The position numbers were made by a program, and so were the translations under genes. From DASSUW01 sp963806395 (lineage in GTDB: Bacteria > Actinomycetota > Thermoleophilia > Solirubrobacterales > Solirubrobacteraceae): 64,000 nt of DNA. Location: the NCBI GenBank assembly GCA_963806395.1, contig CAWDYI010000019.1:558001-622000 (forward strand), given 5' to 3'. Under the pieces are notes generated by a model that was not told the origin of the DNA, ran no database searches, and saw nothing but the letters and a program-made list of their open reading frames with translations. Below, piece by piece: positions 52,285-62,609 of the stretch. The stretch's first letter is position 1. Each line of letters begins with the position of its first letter.

Positions 52285-53070
52285 CTACGTGGTCGCAGCC
52301 TGATGACGTGGCGCGGCGTTCCACGCCCACACGTCAGGCCTGGCGCGCGCGAACAGCTTGTGCGCGCAGACCGCGGAGACCGCGGCGACGGCGGCGCCCA
52401 GGAACGCGTCGAACCACCAGTGGTTGGCCGTGGCGATCACCACGAAGGTGACCATCGGCGCGTAGCTCCACCACAGCACCTTCGCCCACCGGCGGCGCAC
52501 GACCTGCGCCATCGTCATCCCGAGCATCAGCGCGAACGCGACGTGCATCGACGGGATCGCGGCGAACGGGTTGAACAGGACGCCGGCCGACCCGGTGTCG
52601 TGGTTCACGCCGGTGAACGCCTCGACCGAGTCCGTGAAGCCCAGCTCGGGCATGAACCGGGGCGGCGCGGTCGGAACCAGGACATAGCCGACGAGCGCGA
52701 TGGCCATGGCGACCATGAACATGTTGCGGATGAAGTAGAAGCGCTCGTTGCGCCGGAGGTAGATCCACGCCAGCGTGACGGTCGTGATCGCGAAGTGCGA
52801 GTTCACGTACATCCAGCTCGCGAAGTCGATCACGAAGGCGTTCGCGGACGCCCACGCGTGCACGCTCGGCTCGATGAACAGCCCGAGCCCGCGCTCGAGC
52901 GAGACCACCTCGCGGGCGTTCTGGAACGCCTCGCCGGCGCGGCTGTCCACCAGGCCGCGCACGAGCCGGTAGAGCCAGTAGGCGCCGCAGAAGAGCACGA
53001 GCTGCCGCAGCACGTCGACCGGCCCGTGAGGGAGGACGCGCAGGAGGGTCGAGCGGGCACGGGCGAGCAT
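52285..53070 (-). CDS. PAP2-family phosphatase/transferase (Aur1-like)
   Basis: 261 residues from ATG 53068-53070, with six helices. PAP2 motifs: IPSMHVAFALMLG and ANHWWFDAFLGAAVA, the Aur1/inositol-phosphoryl-transferase arrangement. Such enzymes cleave lipid phosphates or move inositol phosphate to a lipid acceptor. It sits 28 bases upstream of the CDP-alcohol transferase and on the same strand as ino1, so it may act on inositol lipids. A start at 53106 would add 12 residues. Confidence 0.85.
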   Translation of the reverse strand: MLARARSTLLRVLPHGPVDVLRQLVLFCGAYWLYRLVRGLVDSRAGEAFQNAREVVSLERGLGLFIEPSVHAWASANAFVIDFASWMYVNSHFAITTVTLAWIYLRRNERFYFIRNMFMVAMAIALVGYVLVPTAPPRFMPELGFTDSVEAFTGVNHDTGSAGVLFNPFAAIPSMHVAFALMLGMTMAQVVRRRWAKVLWWSYAPMVTFVVIATANHWWFDAFLGAAVAAVSAVCAHKLFARARPDVWAWNAAPRHQAATT

Positions 53071-53122
53071 CGAGCACCAGATGTTAAGCCGCGCCCAGGC
53101 TGTCACCAGCGGGTTGCCCGCA

Positions 53123-54703
53123 CTATTTGGCTCCGGCGAGCGCCCGCGCGCAGTCAGGACCGTCTCCGGCGGGCAGCCCGGCGCGTACGCGCACCCGGCC
53201 GCTGCGCATCGGCGTGACGCGCGTCCAGCCGCCCGGCGCCTCGCTCACGCAGGCGGTACTCGACCGCCACCAGCGGGTGTAGCGCTGGCGGACGACCGTC
53301 GGCCCGCCGGCGTCGATGTCGAAGCCGTTCGGCAGCGCGGCGGTCACACGCGCGCCGCCGGAGGCCGGCGGCGCTGCGTCGCGCAGCTCCCAGATCTCCC
53401 AGTCGGACGTGCGATGGGCGAGCCGCAGGTACGGCAGGCCGTCCGCGAGCAGCTTCGCCTCACCCTTGGCGGAGTAGTCGAGCGGCGCCCTCGACAACGC
53501 CACCCAGCGCACCGCCGAATCGCGCAGCCAGCGGTGGTAGCGCTCCGGTGTGAGCGGGCGGCCGTCGTAGAACAGCGGGTTGGCCTTCTCGTCGAGCTGG
53601 CGCTCCCAGCCGCGCGCGAGCGGCACCGCGGTGGCGAGGTGCGCGACCTCCCAGTGGTTGTGCGTGAACGCGACCTCGACGCGCTCGCCCGGCTGCACGA
53701 CGCTCTCCAGGAACGCGCGCGGGTCGGCGAAGAACGACGCCTCGGTCGACGGATCGCCGTGGGCCTCGGCCACCGCTCGCACCGCCGGGAGCCATTGGAG
53801 ATACAGCAGCGCCACCAGGACGCCGGCGATCGCGAGCCGCGGCGCGGTGGTGCGCGGGGCGAGCACGAGCAGCGCCGGGCCGAGCAGCACCGGCAGGCGC
53901 AGCGCGTTCTGCCCGAACGGCGTCGGGATCAAGAACGCTGCGATCAGAACCGCGAGATAGAGCAGCGCGCCGATCCGCAGCGCACGCCGCCCGGGTGCGA
54001 TCAGCACCGCGGCGGCCACGGCGACGGCGAGCATCGGCCAGAACGCCGTGGCGACGAAGCGGTCGTCGCCGCCCTCCGGGAACAGCCCGGCCATCGTGCT
54101 GCCGCCGACGGTCACCGGGAGCGCGAGGACGGCCGCGCGCACGAGCTCGGCCCGCCCACCGATCCCTGCGGCGCGCGCAGCCGCCGCGAGCACGAGGAAC
54201 GCTCCGGCCACCGGGCTCGCCAGCACGCACGCGAGGGCAAGCGTGGCGGCCGCCACCATCCACGCAGGCCGTGGCCGCTCGGCGCACAGCCACGCCGCCA
54301 CGGCGAGAGCGATGCCGAGCGTGAACGGCATCCGGCCGATCACCACGTTGCTGAACACGCCGGCCGCGAACAGCCACGTCGCCGTGGTCGCGACCGCCGG
54401 CGACGGCGCCGCCGAGCGCGCGATCGGCACGAACGCCGCCGTGGCGCCGACGGCGCCGAGCGCGCCGACCCACGCCGGCCCGGGCCACGCGGCCAGCGGC
54501 GCGAACAGCATCGAGTAGCCGAGCACGTGGTGCCCGCCGTACCACTGCGCGTTCCACACCGTCATGCCCTCGCTGTCGAACAGCCACGCCCGGAAGGCGT
54601 GGGCGGCCATGTCAGCGGTCGCCGGACGGACCGCCAGATAGGCGATGGCAGCCAGCGCGACGCCCACCACGGGCGCAAGGGGATGCGCAAGGACGCGGCG
54701 CAC
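53123..54703 (-). CDS. Polytopic membrane protein, GT-C glycosyltransferase-like
   Basis: 526 residues. About ten to twelve helices are followed by a soluble C-terminal part (from about 330). The first external loop has PATADMAAHAFRAWLFDSEG and WNAQWYGGHHVLGYSML, resembling the acidic loop of GT-C lipid-linked glycosyltransferases. A second soluble feature is HNHWEVAHLATAVPLARGW. The sugar donor and acceptor are unknown. It ends 52 bases before the PAP2 start and may be part of the lipid/cell-envelope group. Confidence 0.75.
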   Translation of the reverse strand: MRRVLAHPLAPVVGVALAAIAYLAVRPATADMAAHAFRAWLFDSEGMTVWNAQWYGGHHVLGYSMLFAPLAAWPGPAWVGALGAVGATAAFVPIARSAAPSPAVATTATWLFAAGVFSNVVIGRMPFTLGIALAVAAWLCAERPRPAWMVAAATLALACVLASPVAGAFLVLAAAARAAGIGGRAELVRAAVLALPVTVGGSTMAGLFPEGGDDRFVATAFWPMLAVAVAAAVLIAPGRRALRIGALLYLAVLIAAFLIPTPFGQNALRLPVLLGPALLVLAPRTTAPRLAIAGVLVALLYLQWLPAVRAVAEAHGDPSTEASFFADPRAFLESVVQPGERVEVAFTHNHWEVAHLATAVPLARGWERQLDEKANPLFYDGRPLTPERYHRWLRDSAVRWVALSRAPLDYSAKGEAKLLADGLPYLRLAHRTSDWEIWELRDAAPPASGGARVTAALPNGFDIDAGGPTVVRQRYTRWWRSSTACVSEAPGGWTRVTPMRSGRVRVRAGLPAGDGPDCARALAGAK

Positions 54704-54764
54704 GCGTATGCATGCTAGGCGGGACGCCAGGCCCCGTGAACTGGAATGCGGCTTGGCGCCTTGA

Positions 54765-55268
54765 TTACCGTCGCGACCCGAAGTCGGCGGTGACCAGGCA
54801 CGCCGGATTGCCGTTCAGGCTGCCGGAGCGCTTGGCGACGCCGATGCGGCTGAACTTCGACGAGAGCAGGATCGCGCGATGGCCGGGCGAATTCATCCAC
54901 ATGCTCACGACGGTGCGTGCGCTGCCGCGCCCACAGCTGCCCATCATCGCCAGCGTCTCGCCGAGCGCGCGGTGGTTCGCGAAGCGACGCACGCGCCGGT
55001 CGAACGAGTCGCCGTTGCGCGACGTGTGGGCGAAGAAGTCGCCGTCCAGCATGTCCCAGGAGTGGTAGTCGGCCGCGCGTGCCAGCCGTGAGCTGACGCG
55101 TACGGAGCCGAGGCCGTACCGGGAGCGCTGGTTGTTGATTCCGCGGACCATCGCGCGTTCGCGATCGTCGACACGGGCCTTGCCGCTCGCGGCGGCGGCC
55201 GATGGAATGGTGAACAAGGCTGCGACTAGGCAGCCGAAAGCAAGCGTCAGCGACGCGACGGTGCGCAT
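54765..55268 (-). CDS. Secreted CAP-domain protein
   Basis: 167 residues with a signal peptide (ASLTLAFGCLVAALFTIPSAAA). The CAP fold is shown by MVRGINNQRSRYGLGSVRVS, HSWDMLDGDFFAHTSRNGD, GETLAMMG and MNSPGHRAILLSSKFSRIG. One Cys pair (SCGRG, PACLVT) may form a disulfide. CAP proteins bind wall or lipid ligands; a protease function is not established for this branch. Its leader (55269-55450) is hairpin-rich. Confidence 0.85.
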   Translation of the reverse strand: MRTVASLTLAFGCLVAALFTIPSAAAASGKARVDDRERAMVRGINNQRSRYGLGSVRVSSRLARAADYHSWDMLDGDFFAHTSRNGDSFDRRVRRFANHRALGETLAMMGSCGRGSARTVVSMWMNSPGHRAILLSSKFSRIGVAKRSGSLNGNPACLVTADFGSRR

Positions 55269-55284
55269 GGAACCCCCTGATCGT

Positions 55285-55306
55285 CCAGAGCTCCCCCGAG
55301 CTCTGG
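55285..55306 (-). promoter_or_regulatory. Strong hairpin in the leader of the CAP-domain gene
   Basis: CCAGAGCTC (55285-55293) and GAGCTCTGG (55298-55306) form a perfect 9-base stem with a four-base loop. It lies just upstream of the AGGGGG ribosome site of the CAP gene. A second stem, GGCCTG at 55394-55399 with CAGGCC at 55407-55412, and a CCCC/GGGG pair at about 55425-55437 follow upstream. No known riboswitch core is matched. A control or stability role is inferred. Confidence 0.45.
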
Positions 55307-55452
55307 GTCGAACTTACTCCGAGCCTCTCCGTGCGGGTCTGTGCTGCCTACCCTTGCGGTCCGTCGCGGCGTGCGACCCTATCAACGCGAGTCGGCCTGA
55401 AAAAGGCAGGCCTTGAGACAAATCCCCCTATCCGGGGACTATTTCCTGTCAT

Positions 55453-56127
55453 TTGGGTGACAAAACGCCTCTAAAGCGCGCTGACTGGCGCCGCCCAGAC
55501 GCGAAACGCGTCCGTCGGATCCGTGACCGGCTGCGGGCGGTGTACGGCATCCCGGCCGCTCCGCCGCATCACCACGGACTCGACGAGCTGATCCTCACCG
55601 TGCTCTCGCAGTCGACGAACGATCGCAATCGCGACGTCGCCTTCCTGCGGTTGCGCGAGCGTTTCTCGAGCTGGGAGGCCGTCCGTGACGCGCCGAACGA
55701 GGACGTCGAGGCCGCAATCCGCCCAGGCGGCATCTCGAAGGTCAAGTCTCGGCGCATCCAGGACATCCTCCACGCACTACCGGACGACCTCGACGGTCGG
55801 CACCTCCGCGACCGCGACTTCCTCACGTCGCTGCCCGGCGTCGGCCGCAAGACGGCGGCCTGCGTGCTGCTGTTCGCCTACGGCGAGCGCGACGTGCCGG
55901 TCGACACCCACGTCTCGCGCGTCGGAACCCGCCTCGGCCTGTTCCGGCCGGGCGCCCCGTTCGAGGAGCTGCACGACGACATGCTCGCGATCACGCCGCC
56001 CGGCCAGGAGCTCGAGCTGCACGTCAACCTCCTGCGCCACGGCCGCCGGACGTGCCATGCACGCCGGCCGAGCTGCGGGGAATGCGCCCTCCAGCGCATG
56101 TGCCCGACCGGTCGCGCGGCGCGCTAA
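55453..56127 (+). CDS. nth: Endonuclease III
   Basis: 224 residues. DNA glycosylase/AP lyase of the HhH-GPD family. The catalytic lysine is in LPGVGRKTAACVLLFAYG and the catalytic aspartate in VPVDTHVSRVGTRLG. The [4Fe-4S] ligands are in CHARRPSCGECALQRMC. It removes oxidised pyrimidines. The start is TTG 55453 (or a nearby later codon). It lies just upstream of dnaK on the same strand with 44 bases between. Confidence 0.92.
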   Translation: MGDKTPLKRADWRRPDAKRVRRIRDRLRAVYGIPAAPPHHHGLDELILTVLSQSTNDRNRDVAFLRLRERFSSWEAVRDAPNEDVEAAIRPGGISKVKSRRIQDILHALPDDLDGRHLRDRDFLTSLPGVGRKTAACVLLFAYGERDVPVDTHVSRVGTRLGLFRPGAPFEELHDDMLAITPPGQELELHVNLLRHGRRTCHARRPSCGECALQRMCPTGRAAR

Positions 56128-56171
56128 TATCTGCGTCCCAGCGACTGAGATCTTGTAGAGGAGCGGACCAC

Positions 56172-58094
<1,923 letters not shown>

Positions 58095-58096
58095 CA

Positions 58097-58687
58097 ATGG
58101 CCTCTGACGAGTCCAAGACCGACGAGTTCTCCGCCGCCGCGCCGCCCCACCCCGGGGCGGCCGGCACGGGGGAGACCTCGTTCGGCGACGCCGAAGCACC
58201 ACCCGCCGCAAGCGTTCACCTGGCCGCCGAGGTCGTCCAGGAGGACCTCGACGCGCTCGTCACGCGCGCCAACGAGCGTGACGAGTACCTCGCGCTCGCC
58301 CAGCGCACGAAGGCGGACTTCGAGAACTTCCGCAAGCGGATGGCGCGCGAGAACGCCGCCGCGATCGACCGCGGCGTCGGCAAGCTCGCGAAGGAGCTGC
58401 TGCCCGCGCTCGACCACCTCGAGCTGGCGGTGAAGGCGGCCGCCGGTCACGAGGACGTGGTGAAGGGGTTCGCGATGGTCGCCGACGAGCTCGTCGCCGC
58501 GCTCGCGCGTGCCGGCATCCAGCCGTTCTCTCCCGCCGGTGAGCCGTTCGATCCCACCGAGCATGAGGCGATGGCCTCACAGCCGTCCCAGGACGCCGAG
58601 TCCGGGACCGTGATCGAGGTCTACCAGCAGGGCTACCGCCTCAACGGCGCGGTGCTGCGGCCCGCCCGCGTGGTCGTCGCGGAGTAG
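58097..58687 (+). CDS. grpE: Nucleotide-exchange factor GrpE
   Basis: 196 residues. An acidic N-terminal tail, then a coiled-coil helix (LVTRANERDEYLALAQRTKADFENF) and the beta domain ending GTVIEVYQQGYRLNGAVLRPARV, the GrpE signature. It releases ADP from DnaK. Spacing from dnaK is two bases and ten bases to dnaJ. Confidence 0.95.
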   Translation: MASDESKTDEFSAAAPPHPGAAGTGETSFGDAEAPPAASVHLAAEVVQEDLDALVTRANERDEYLALAQRTKADFENFRKRMARENAAAIDRGVGKLAKELLPALDHLELAVKAAAGHEDVVKGFAMVADELVAALARAGIQPFSPAGEPFDPTEHEAMASQPSQDAESGTVIEVYQQGYRLNGAVLRPARVVVAE

Positions 58688-58696
58688 GGGTCGCAG

Positions 58697-59821
58697 GTGG
58701 CGCGCTCAGGCGACTACTACAAGACCCTCGGGGTCGACAAGAAGGCCTCGCAGGACGAGATCAAGCACGCCTACCGCAAGCTCGCGCGCCAGCACCACCC
58801 CGACACCAACAAGGACGCCGGGGCCGAGGAGCAGTTCAAGCGGATCTCCGAGGCCTACGACGTGCTCGGGGATCCGGAGAAGCGCAAGAAGTACGACCGC
58901 GGCCAGTCGGTGTTCCCGGGCGCCGGCCCGTTCGGCGGCGGGGCGGGCGGTCCGGGCACCGCGACCGGCGACTTCGGCTCGTTCTCGGACATCCTGTCGA
59001 ACATCTTCAGCACCACCGCCGGGCGCGGCGGCGCGCGCACGCGGCCGGCCTCCGAGCGCGGCCGCGACCTGGAGACGGCGGTCACGCTGTCGTTCGACCA
59101 GGCGGTCGAGGGCGCGCAGGTGCCGGTGTCGGTCTCCACGCACGTGGCGTGCAACACCTGCCGCGGCACCGGCGCGCGGCCGGGAACCTCGCCGATCGTC
59201 TGCCCTGTCTGTCAGGGTCGCGGCGTGGAGTCCCAGGGCCAGGGAGTCTTCTCGATCACGCGCCCGTGCTCGCGCTGTGGCGGCTCCGGGACCGTGATCG
59301 AGGATCCGTGCCCGACGTGCCGCGGCGCGGGGCGGTTGCGCGAGCTCAAGAAGTACCGCGTGAACATCCCCGCCGGCGTGAAGGACGGCTCCAAGATCCG
59401 GCTGCCCGGCAAGGGCGAGGCGGGCCTGCGCGGCGGGCCGGCCGGCGACCTGTACGTCGTCTGCCACGTGAGCGAGTCACCGGTGTTCCGGCGCAAGGGC
59501 GACAACTTCGAGGTCGAGGTGCCGATCACGGTCGCCGAGGCGATCCGCGGTGCCGACGTCGAGGTGCCGACGCTGCACGGCACCAAGAAGCTGCGGGTGC
59601 CGGGCGGCACCCGCCACGGGACCGTGCAGCGGCTGCGCGGCGAGGGGCCGCCGGCGCTCGCGGGCGGCAAGAGCCGTGGCGACATCCACTACCGCTTCGT
59701 GATCGACGTACCGCACGATCTCACGGCCGAGCAGCGCGACGCGGTCGAGGCGCTGTCGCAGGCGATCGACGGCAACCCGCGCGACGAGCTGCTGCGCCAG
59801 GCCGCCGGAGGGCGTCCGTAG
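58697..59821 (+). CDS. dnaJ: Chaperone DnaJ (Hsp40)
   Basis: 374 residues. J-domain with KLARQHHPDTNKD (HPD), a Gly/Phe-rich linker, four zinc-binding CxxCxGxG repeats (CNTCRGTG, CPVCQGRG, CSRCGGSG, CPTCRGAG) and the substrate-binding C-terminus. It delivers clients to DnaK and stimulates its ATPase. It starts at GTG 58697 and its TAG shares a base with the hspR GTG. Confidence 0.96.
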   Translation: MARSGDYYKTLGVDKKASQDEIKHAYRKLARQHHPDTNKDAGAEEQFKRISEAYDVLGDPEKRKKYDRGQSVFPGAGPFGGGAGGPGTATGDFGSFSDILSNIFSTTAGRGGARTRPASERGRDLETAVTLSFDQAVEGAQVPVSVSTHVACNTCRGTGARPGTSPIVCPVCQGRGVESQGQGVFSITRPCSRCGGSGTVIEDPCPTCRGAGRLRELKKYRVNIPAGVKDGSKIRLPGKGEAGLRGGPAGDLYVVCHVSESPVFRRKGDNFEVEVPITVAEAIRGADVEVPTLHGTKKLRVPGGTRHGTVQRLRGEGPPALAGGKSRGDIHYRFVIDVPHDLTAEQRDAVEALSQAIDGNPRDELLRQAAGGRP

Positions 59822-60264
59822 TGGGCACGCGGCGCACCCGGATCACCGCGCGGGTGGAGGGCAACCGCGGCGTGTTCATGATCTCGGTCGCCGCCGAGCT
59901 GGCCGACATGCATCCGCAGACGCTGCGCATGTACGAGGCGCGCGGGTTGATCGAGCCCAAGCGCTCGCCCAAGGGCACGCGGCTGTACTCGCAGGAGGAC
60001 GTCGCGCGGCTGCGCCGGATCCAGGAGATGACCGCCGATCTGGGCATGAACCTGGCGGGCGTCGAGCGCGTGTTCGAGCTGGAGGACAAGCTCGCGCGCC
60101 TGCAGCGCAAGGTCGACACGCTCGAGCTCCGCGCCGAGACGCTCCAGGAGGAGATTGCGCGGCTCGAGGAGGTCCGCCGCTCCGTCCGCGCGGAGATCGT
60201 GCGCTACGAGGCGCCCGGCACCGCGCTCATCCCGATCCGGCACGTGCGCAGGATCCCCAGGTAG
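59821..60264 (+). CDS. hspR: MerR-family heat-shock repressor HspR
   Basis: 147 residues with a winged-helix MerR domain: GVFMISVAAELADMHPQTLRM, EARGLIEPKRSPKGTRLYS, then EDVARLRRIQEMTADLGM and a coiled coil (LQRKVDTLELRAETLQEEI). HspR represses dnaK operons in actinobacteria. Its GTG overlaps the dnaJ stop as TAGTG. The last 61 bases overlap the convergent ferric-reductase-like gene. Confidence 0.93.
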   Translation: MGTRRTRITARVEGNRGVFMISVAAELADMHPQTLRMYEARGLIEPKRSPKGTRLYSQEDVARLRRIQEMTADLGMNLAGVERVFELEDKLARLQRKVDTLELRAETLQEEIARLEEVRRSVRAEIVRYEAPGTALIPIRHVRRIPR

Positions 60265-60767
60265 AGGATCGGCGTCCCGGTCGCGAGCAGCAGCGCGATC
60301 AGCCACCACTCGCCCGCATCGGTCCCCGCGCCGAGCGTGTGGGTGACGCCGAGCACGTACACGAGCGGGGTCAACCGGTGCGCGTTGCGCCACCGCCGCC
60401 CGCCGATCCGCCGCCGCATGTAGAACGTCAGGCCGAGGATCGCGGCCAGGTAGCCGGCGACGATGCCGAGGCCGGTGAACAGCGGCTTGTAGTCCATCAC
60501 GAACGGGACCGTGATCCCGACCGGGCCCGGGTTCAGCCAGCTGTCCCCGAGCAGCGTGATGCCGTGGACGGCGATCGCCACGAGCGCGGCCAGGGCGGCA
60601 TGCTCGTGGACGGCGATCAGGATCCGCGGCAGGCCGGGCGTGCGGAACGCCTTCGCGGCCATCGCGAACCCGAGTGCGACCGAGATGCCGACGAGTGCGA
60701 GCGCGACGACGCCGGACGCACGGCTTGCCAGCCACCAGACCATCTCCATCGGGTCGCGCTGGTTCAT
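60204..60767 (-). CDS. Ferric-reductase-like transmembrane protein
   Basis: 187 residues with about five helices. Heme-coordinating histidines are visible in VHEHAALAALVAIAVHG and AHRLTPLVYVLGVTHT, matching the ferric-reductase/YedZ-like domain. It probably moves electrons across the membrane. Its ATG overlaps the ApbE stop (ATGA), tying it to flavin transfer. Its end overlaps hspR by 61 bases, a large but workable convergent overlap. Confidence 0.85.
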   Translation of the reverse strand: MNQRDPMEMVWWLASRASGVVALALVGISVALGFAMAAKAFRTPGLPRILIAVHEHAALAALVAIAVHGITLLGDSWLNPGPVGITVPFVMDYKPLFTGLGIVAGYLAAILGLTFYMRRRIGGRRWRNAHRLTPLVYVLGVTHTLGAGTDAGEWWLIALLLATGTPILYLGILRTCRIGMSAVPGAS

Positions 60768-61627
60768 GGCGTCTCGATCAGCACGCCGCCGTGCCGGCTC
60801 AGGATCTCGCGCCCGCGTGCCGGGCCGGAGAGGATCGCGGCCTTGGCGAGCGCCTCCGCGAGCGCCGCGCTGGGCGCTTTCGCGGTGGCGGAGAGGACGC
60901 CCGTCCACGCGGGCCGGCCCGTCGAGGGGTCGACCAGGTGGTGCGCCGGACGCGCGCCGTCCCACCACAGCCGCCGGTCGATCCCCGACGTCGCGACCGC
61001 GTCGTCGCTCAGCTCGATCGCGTCCTCGATCCGGCCGGTGAGCGGGTTGGGGACCAGGACGTCGTGCGAGCCGTGGACGCGCATGTCGCCGCCCAGGTCG
61101 GCCGCGCATGGGCCGTAGGGCGCGAGCATCGCCGCGGCGAGGTCGGCCGCGTGGCCCTTCGCGCTGCCGCCGAGGTCGAGCTGCGTGCCGGGCGGGCGGC
61201 TGATCGTCCGCCTGTCGTCATCGACGCGCACGCGCCGCCACATCGCATCCGGCGACGGCGCCGCCGGTCGCGGAGCGGGCGCGGCGCGCAGCGCCGCGTG
61301 CAGGTCGGCGCGGGGATGGCCGACGAGCGAGCGCGCGTAGCCGGCCCTGACCACGGCACCGAGGAGCGTCGGGTCGGCCAGCCCGCCGGTGGCCTCGGCG
61401 CCCGCCAGAGCTGCGCGGACGGCGTCACGCAGCGGTTGCGACGCCGGCACGGTCTCACGCGGATCGGCGTTCAGCCGGCTGACCTCGCTGTCGGGATCGA
61501 AGCGCGTGAGGCGAGCTTCGAGGTCCTCGATCAGGGCACGCGCCGCGTGCAGCGGCGCGCCCGGCGAGGCGAGCAGGCGGACCGCGGTGCCCATCGCGGG
61601 GAAGGCGAGTTCGGTGAGCGTGATCAT
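60764..61627 (-). CDS. apbE: FAD:protein FMN transferase
   Basis: 287 residues. Conserved parts are MGTAVRLLASPG, RFDPDSEVSRLNADP, TQLDLGGSAKGHAADLAA, ADLGGDMRVHG and HHLVDPSTGRPA. ApbE attaches FMN to a Ser/Thr of exported redox proteins. No signal peptide is obvious. Its ATG overlaps the small envelope protein's stop and its own stop overlaps the ferric-reductase gene, so a single redox unit is likely. Its flavinylated target is not in the window. Confidence 0.92.
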   Translation of the reverse strand: MITLTELAFPAMGTAVRLLASPGAPLHAARALIEDLEARLTRFDPDSEVSRLNADPRETVPASQPLRDAVRAALAGAEATGGLADPTLLGAVVRAGYARSLVGHPRADLHAALRAAPAPRPAAPSPDAMWRRVRVDDDRRTISRPPGTQLDLGGSAKGHAADLAAAMLAPYGPCAADLGGDMRVHGSHDVLVPNPLTGRIEDAIELSDDAVATSGIDRRLWWDGARPAHHLVDPSTGRPAWTGVLSATAKAPSAALAEALAKAAILSGPARGREILSRHGGVLIETP

Positions 61628-62001
61628 GAGGACTGGGTCGTGAGCGGAGCGGGTGCAGGGGCCGGCGCGGGTGCCGGGGCGGGTGCGGGCGCTGCCGTCG
61701 TGGTCGCGGGCGCGGCCGGCTGCCCGCCGGCAGGCGCGGCCGGTGCGGACTCTCGCGGTGCCGGGTGGTGGATCACGACGCGCTTGATCACGCGGCGCAC
61801 GATCACCTGGCGCGGCTGCTGCGTCTGCGCCACCGGCTCGCCGCCGAGGGCGGGATCGCGGCCCGCCCGGACCTGGAACGCGAGCAGCGCGAGCACGGCG
61901 AGGAACACGCCGAGCGCGGGCACGAAGACCAGGCCCGCGCTCGGCTTGCGCCGCCGCGGGGGCGGCGGAGTGCCGGCCCCGGGATTCTCAGTCGTTGTCA
62001 T
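61624..62001 (-). CDS. Membrane-anchored Pro/Ala-rich protein
   Basis: 125 residues from ATG 61999-62001 (MTTTENPGAGTPPPPRRRK). One helix (GLVFVPALGVFLAVLALLAFQ) is followed by RQVIVRRVIKRVVIHHP, then Pro/Ala-rich low-complexity sequence (PAPAPAPAPAPAPAP). The RR-x-I-x-R motif recurs in the next gene upstream. It overlaps ApbE by 4 bases and the upstream gene by 14 bases. Function unknown; a link protein of the redox unit is possible. Confidence 0.75.
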   Translation of the reverse strand: MTTTENPGAGTPPPPRRRKPSAGLVFVPALGVFLAVLALLAFQVRAGRDPALGGEPVAQTQQPRQVIVRRVIKRVVIHHPAPRESAPAAPAGGQPAAPATTTAAPAPAPAPAPAPAPAPLTTQSS

Positions 62002-62518
62002 CGCCGCCGTGGCCGGAGCCGGAGTGGTCGTCGTCGTCGTCTCCGCCGTGCCCGCTGCTGTCCGAGCCGCGGCCGCTGTCGTCGCCACGGTCGTCGTCAT
62101 CGTCATCGTCGTCGCCGTGGCGGCCGTGGTCGTCGTCATCGTCGTCGCGGCCACCGTGGCGGCCGTGGTCGTCGTCGAAGTCGTGTCCGCCGCCGCTGAC
62201 GGCGCCGGCGGTGCCGGGCGCGTCGCCGGGGCCCTGGTCGGGCGTGCCGTCGTCGTCCGTCGACCGTGAGCGCGATGCCGACGGCGATGCCGACGCCGAT
62301 GGGCTCGCGGACGCCGACGGGCTCGCGGCTGCCTTCGCCCGCCGGTGGATCGTGCGGCGCACGACCTCGGTCCGGACCTGCGCGGGCGGGTCGGTCTCGG
62401 CGGTCGGGGCCGGAGCGGTCGGGGAGCTCTCCCCGCCCGCGGCGAGCGCGACCGTGGCGAGGACGCCGAGGGCCGCGATCGTGGCGATCGCTGCGATGGA
62501 GTTGCGTGAGAAGCGCAT
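61988..62518 (-). CDS. Exported Asp/His-rich low-complexity protein
   Basis: 176 residues. A signal peptide (SIAAIATIAALGVLATVALA) leads to VRTEVVRRTIHRRAK, a Ser/Pro repeat (SASPSASASPSAS) and then a tail of Asp, Gly and His repeats such as DDDHGRHGGRDDDDDDHGRHG. The Asp/His tail could bind metal ions. No folded domain is recognised. It is the first gene of the leftward ApbE unit and divergent from the response regulator with 91 bases between. Confidence 0.72.
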   Translation of the reverse strand: MRFSRNSIAAIATIAALGVLATVALAAGGESSPTAPAPTAETDPPAQVRTEVVRRTIHRRAKAAASPSASASPSASASPSASRSRSTDDDGTPDQGPGDAPGTAGAVSGGGHDFDDDHGRHGGRDDDDDDHGRHGDDDDDDDDRGDDSGRGSDSSGHGGDDDDDHSGSGHGGDDND

Positions 62519-62609
62519 GCGATGAGAGTCGTCTTCCGCCCTCCAAGCCCCCGGCAACCGCGGGTTAAGTCTTGGCAAAGCCCGCGCCGGCGCGGCTACA
62601 TTCGGCCAC

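Noticed and set aside
55269..55452. c-di-AMP or c-di-GMP riboswitch before the CAP gene
   Set aside because: Some bases recall these classes (GGGTAGGCAGC), but the conserved core blocks could not be aligned.
62519..62609. OmpR-type direct repeats in the divergent gap before the response regulator
   Set aside because: GTTAAGTCTTGGCAAAG is suggestive but the repeats are too imperfect to call.
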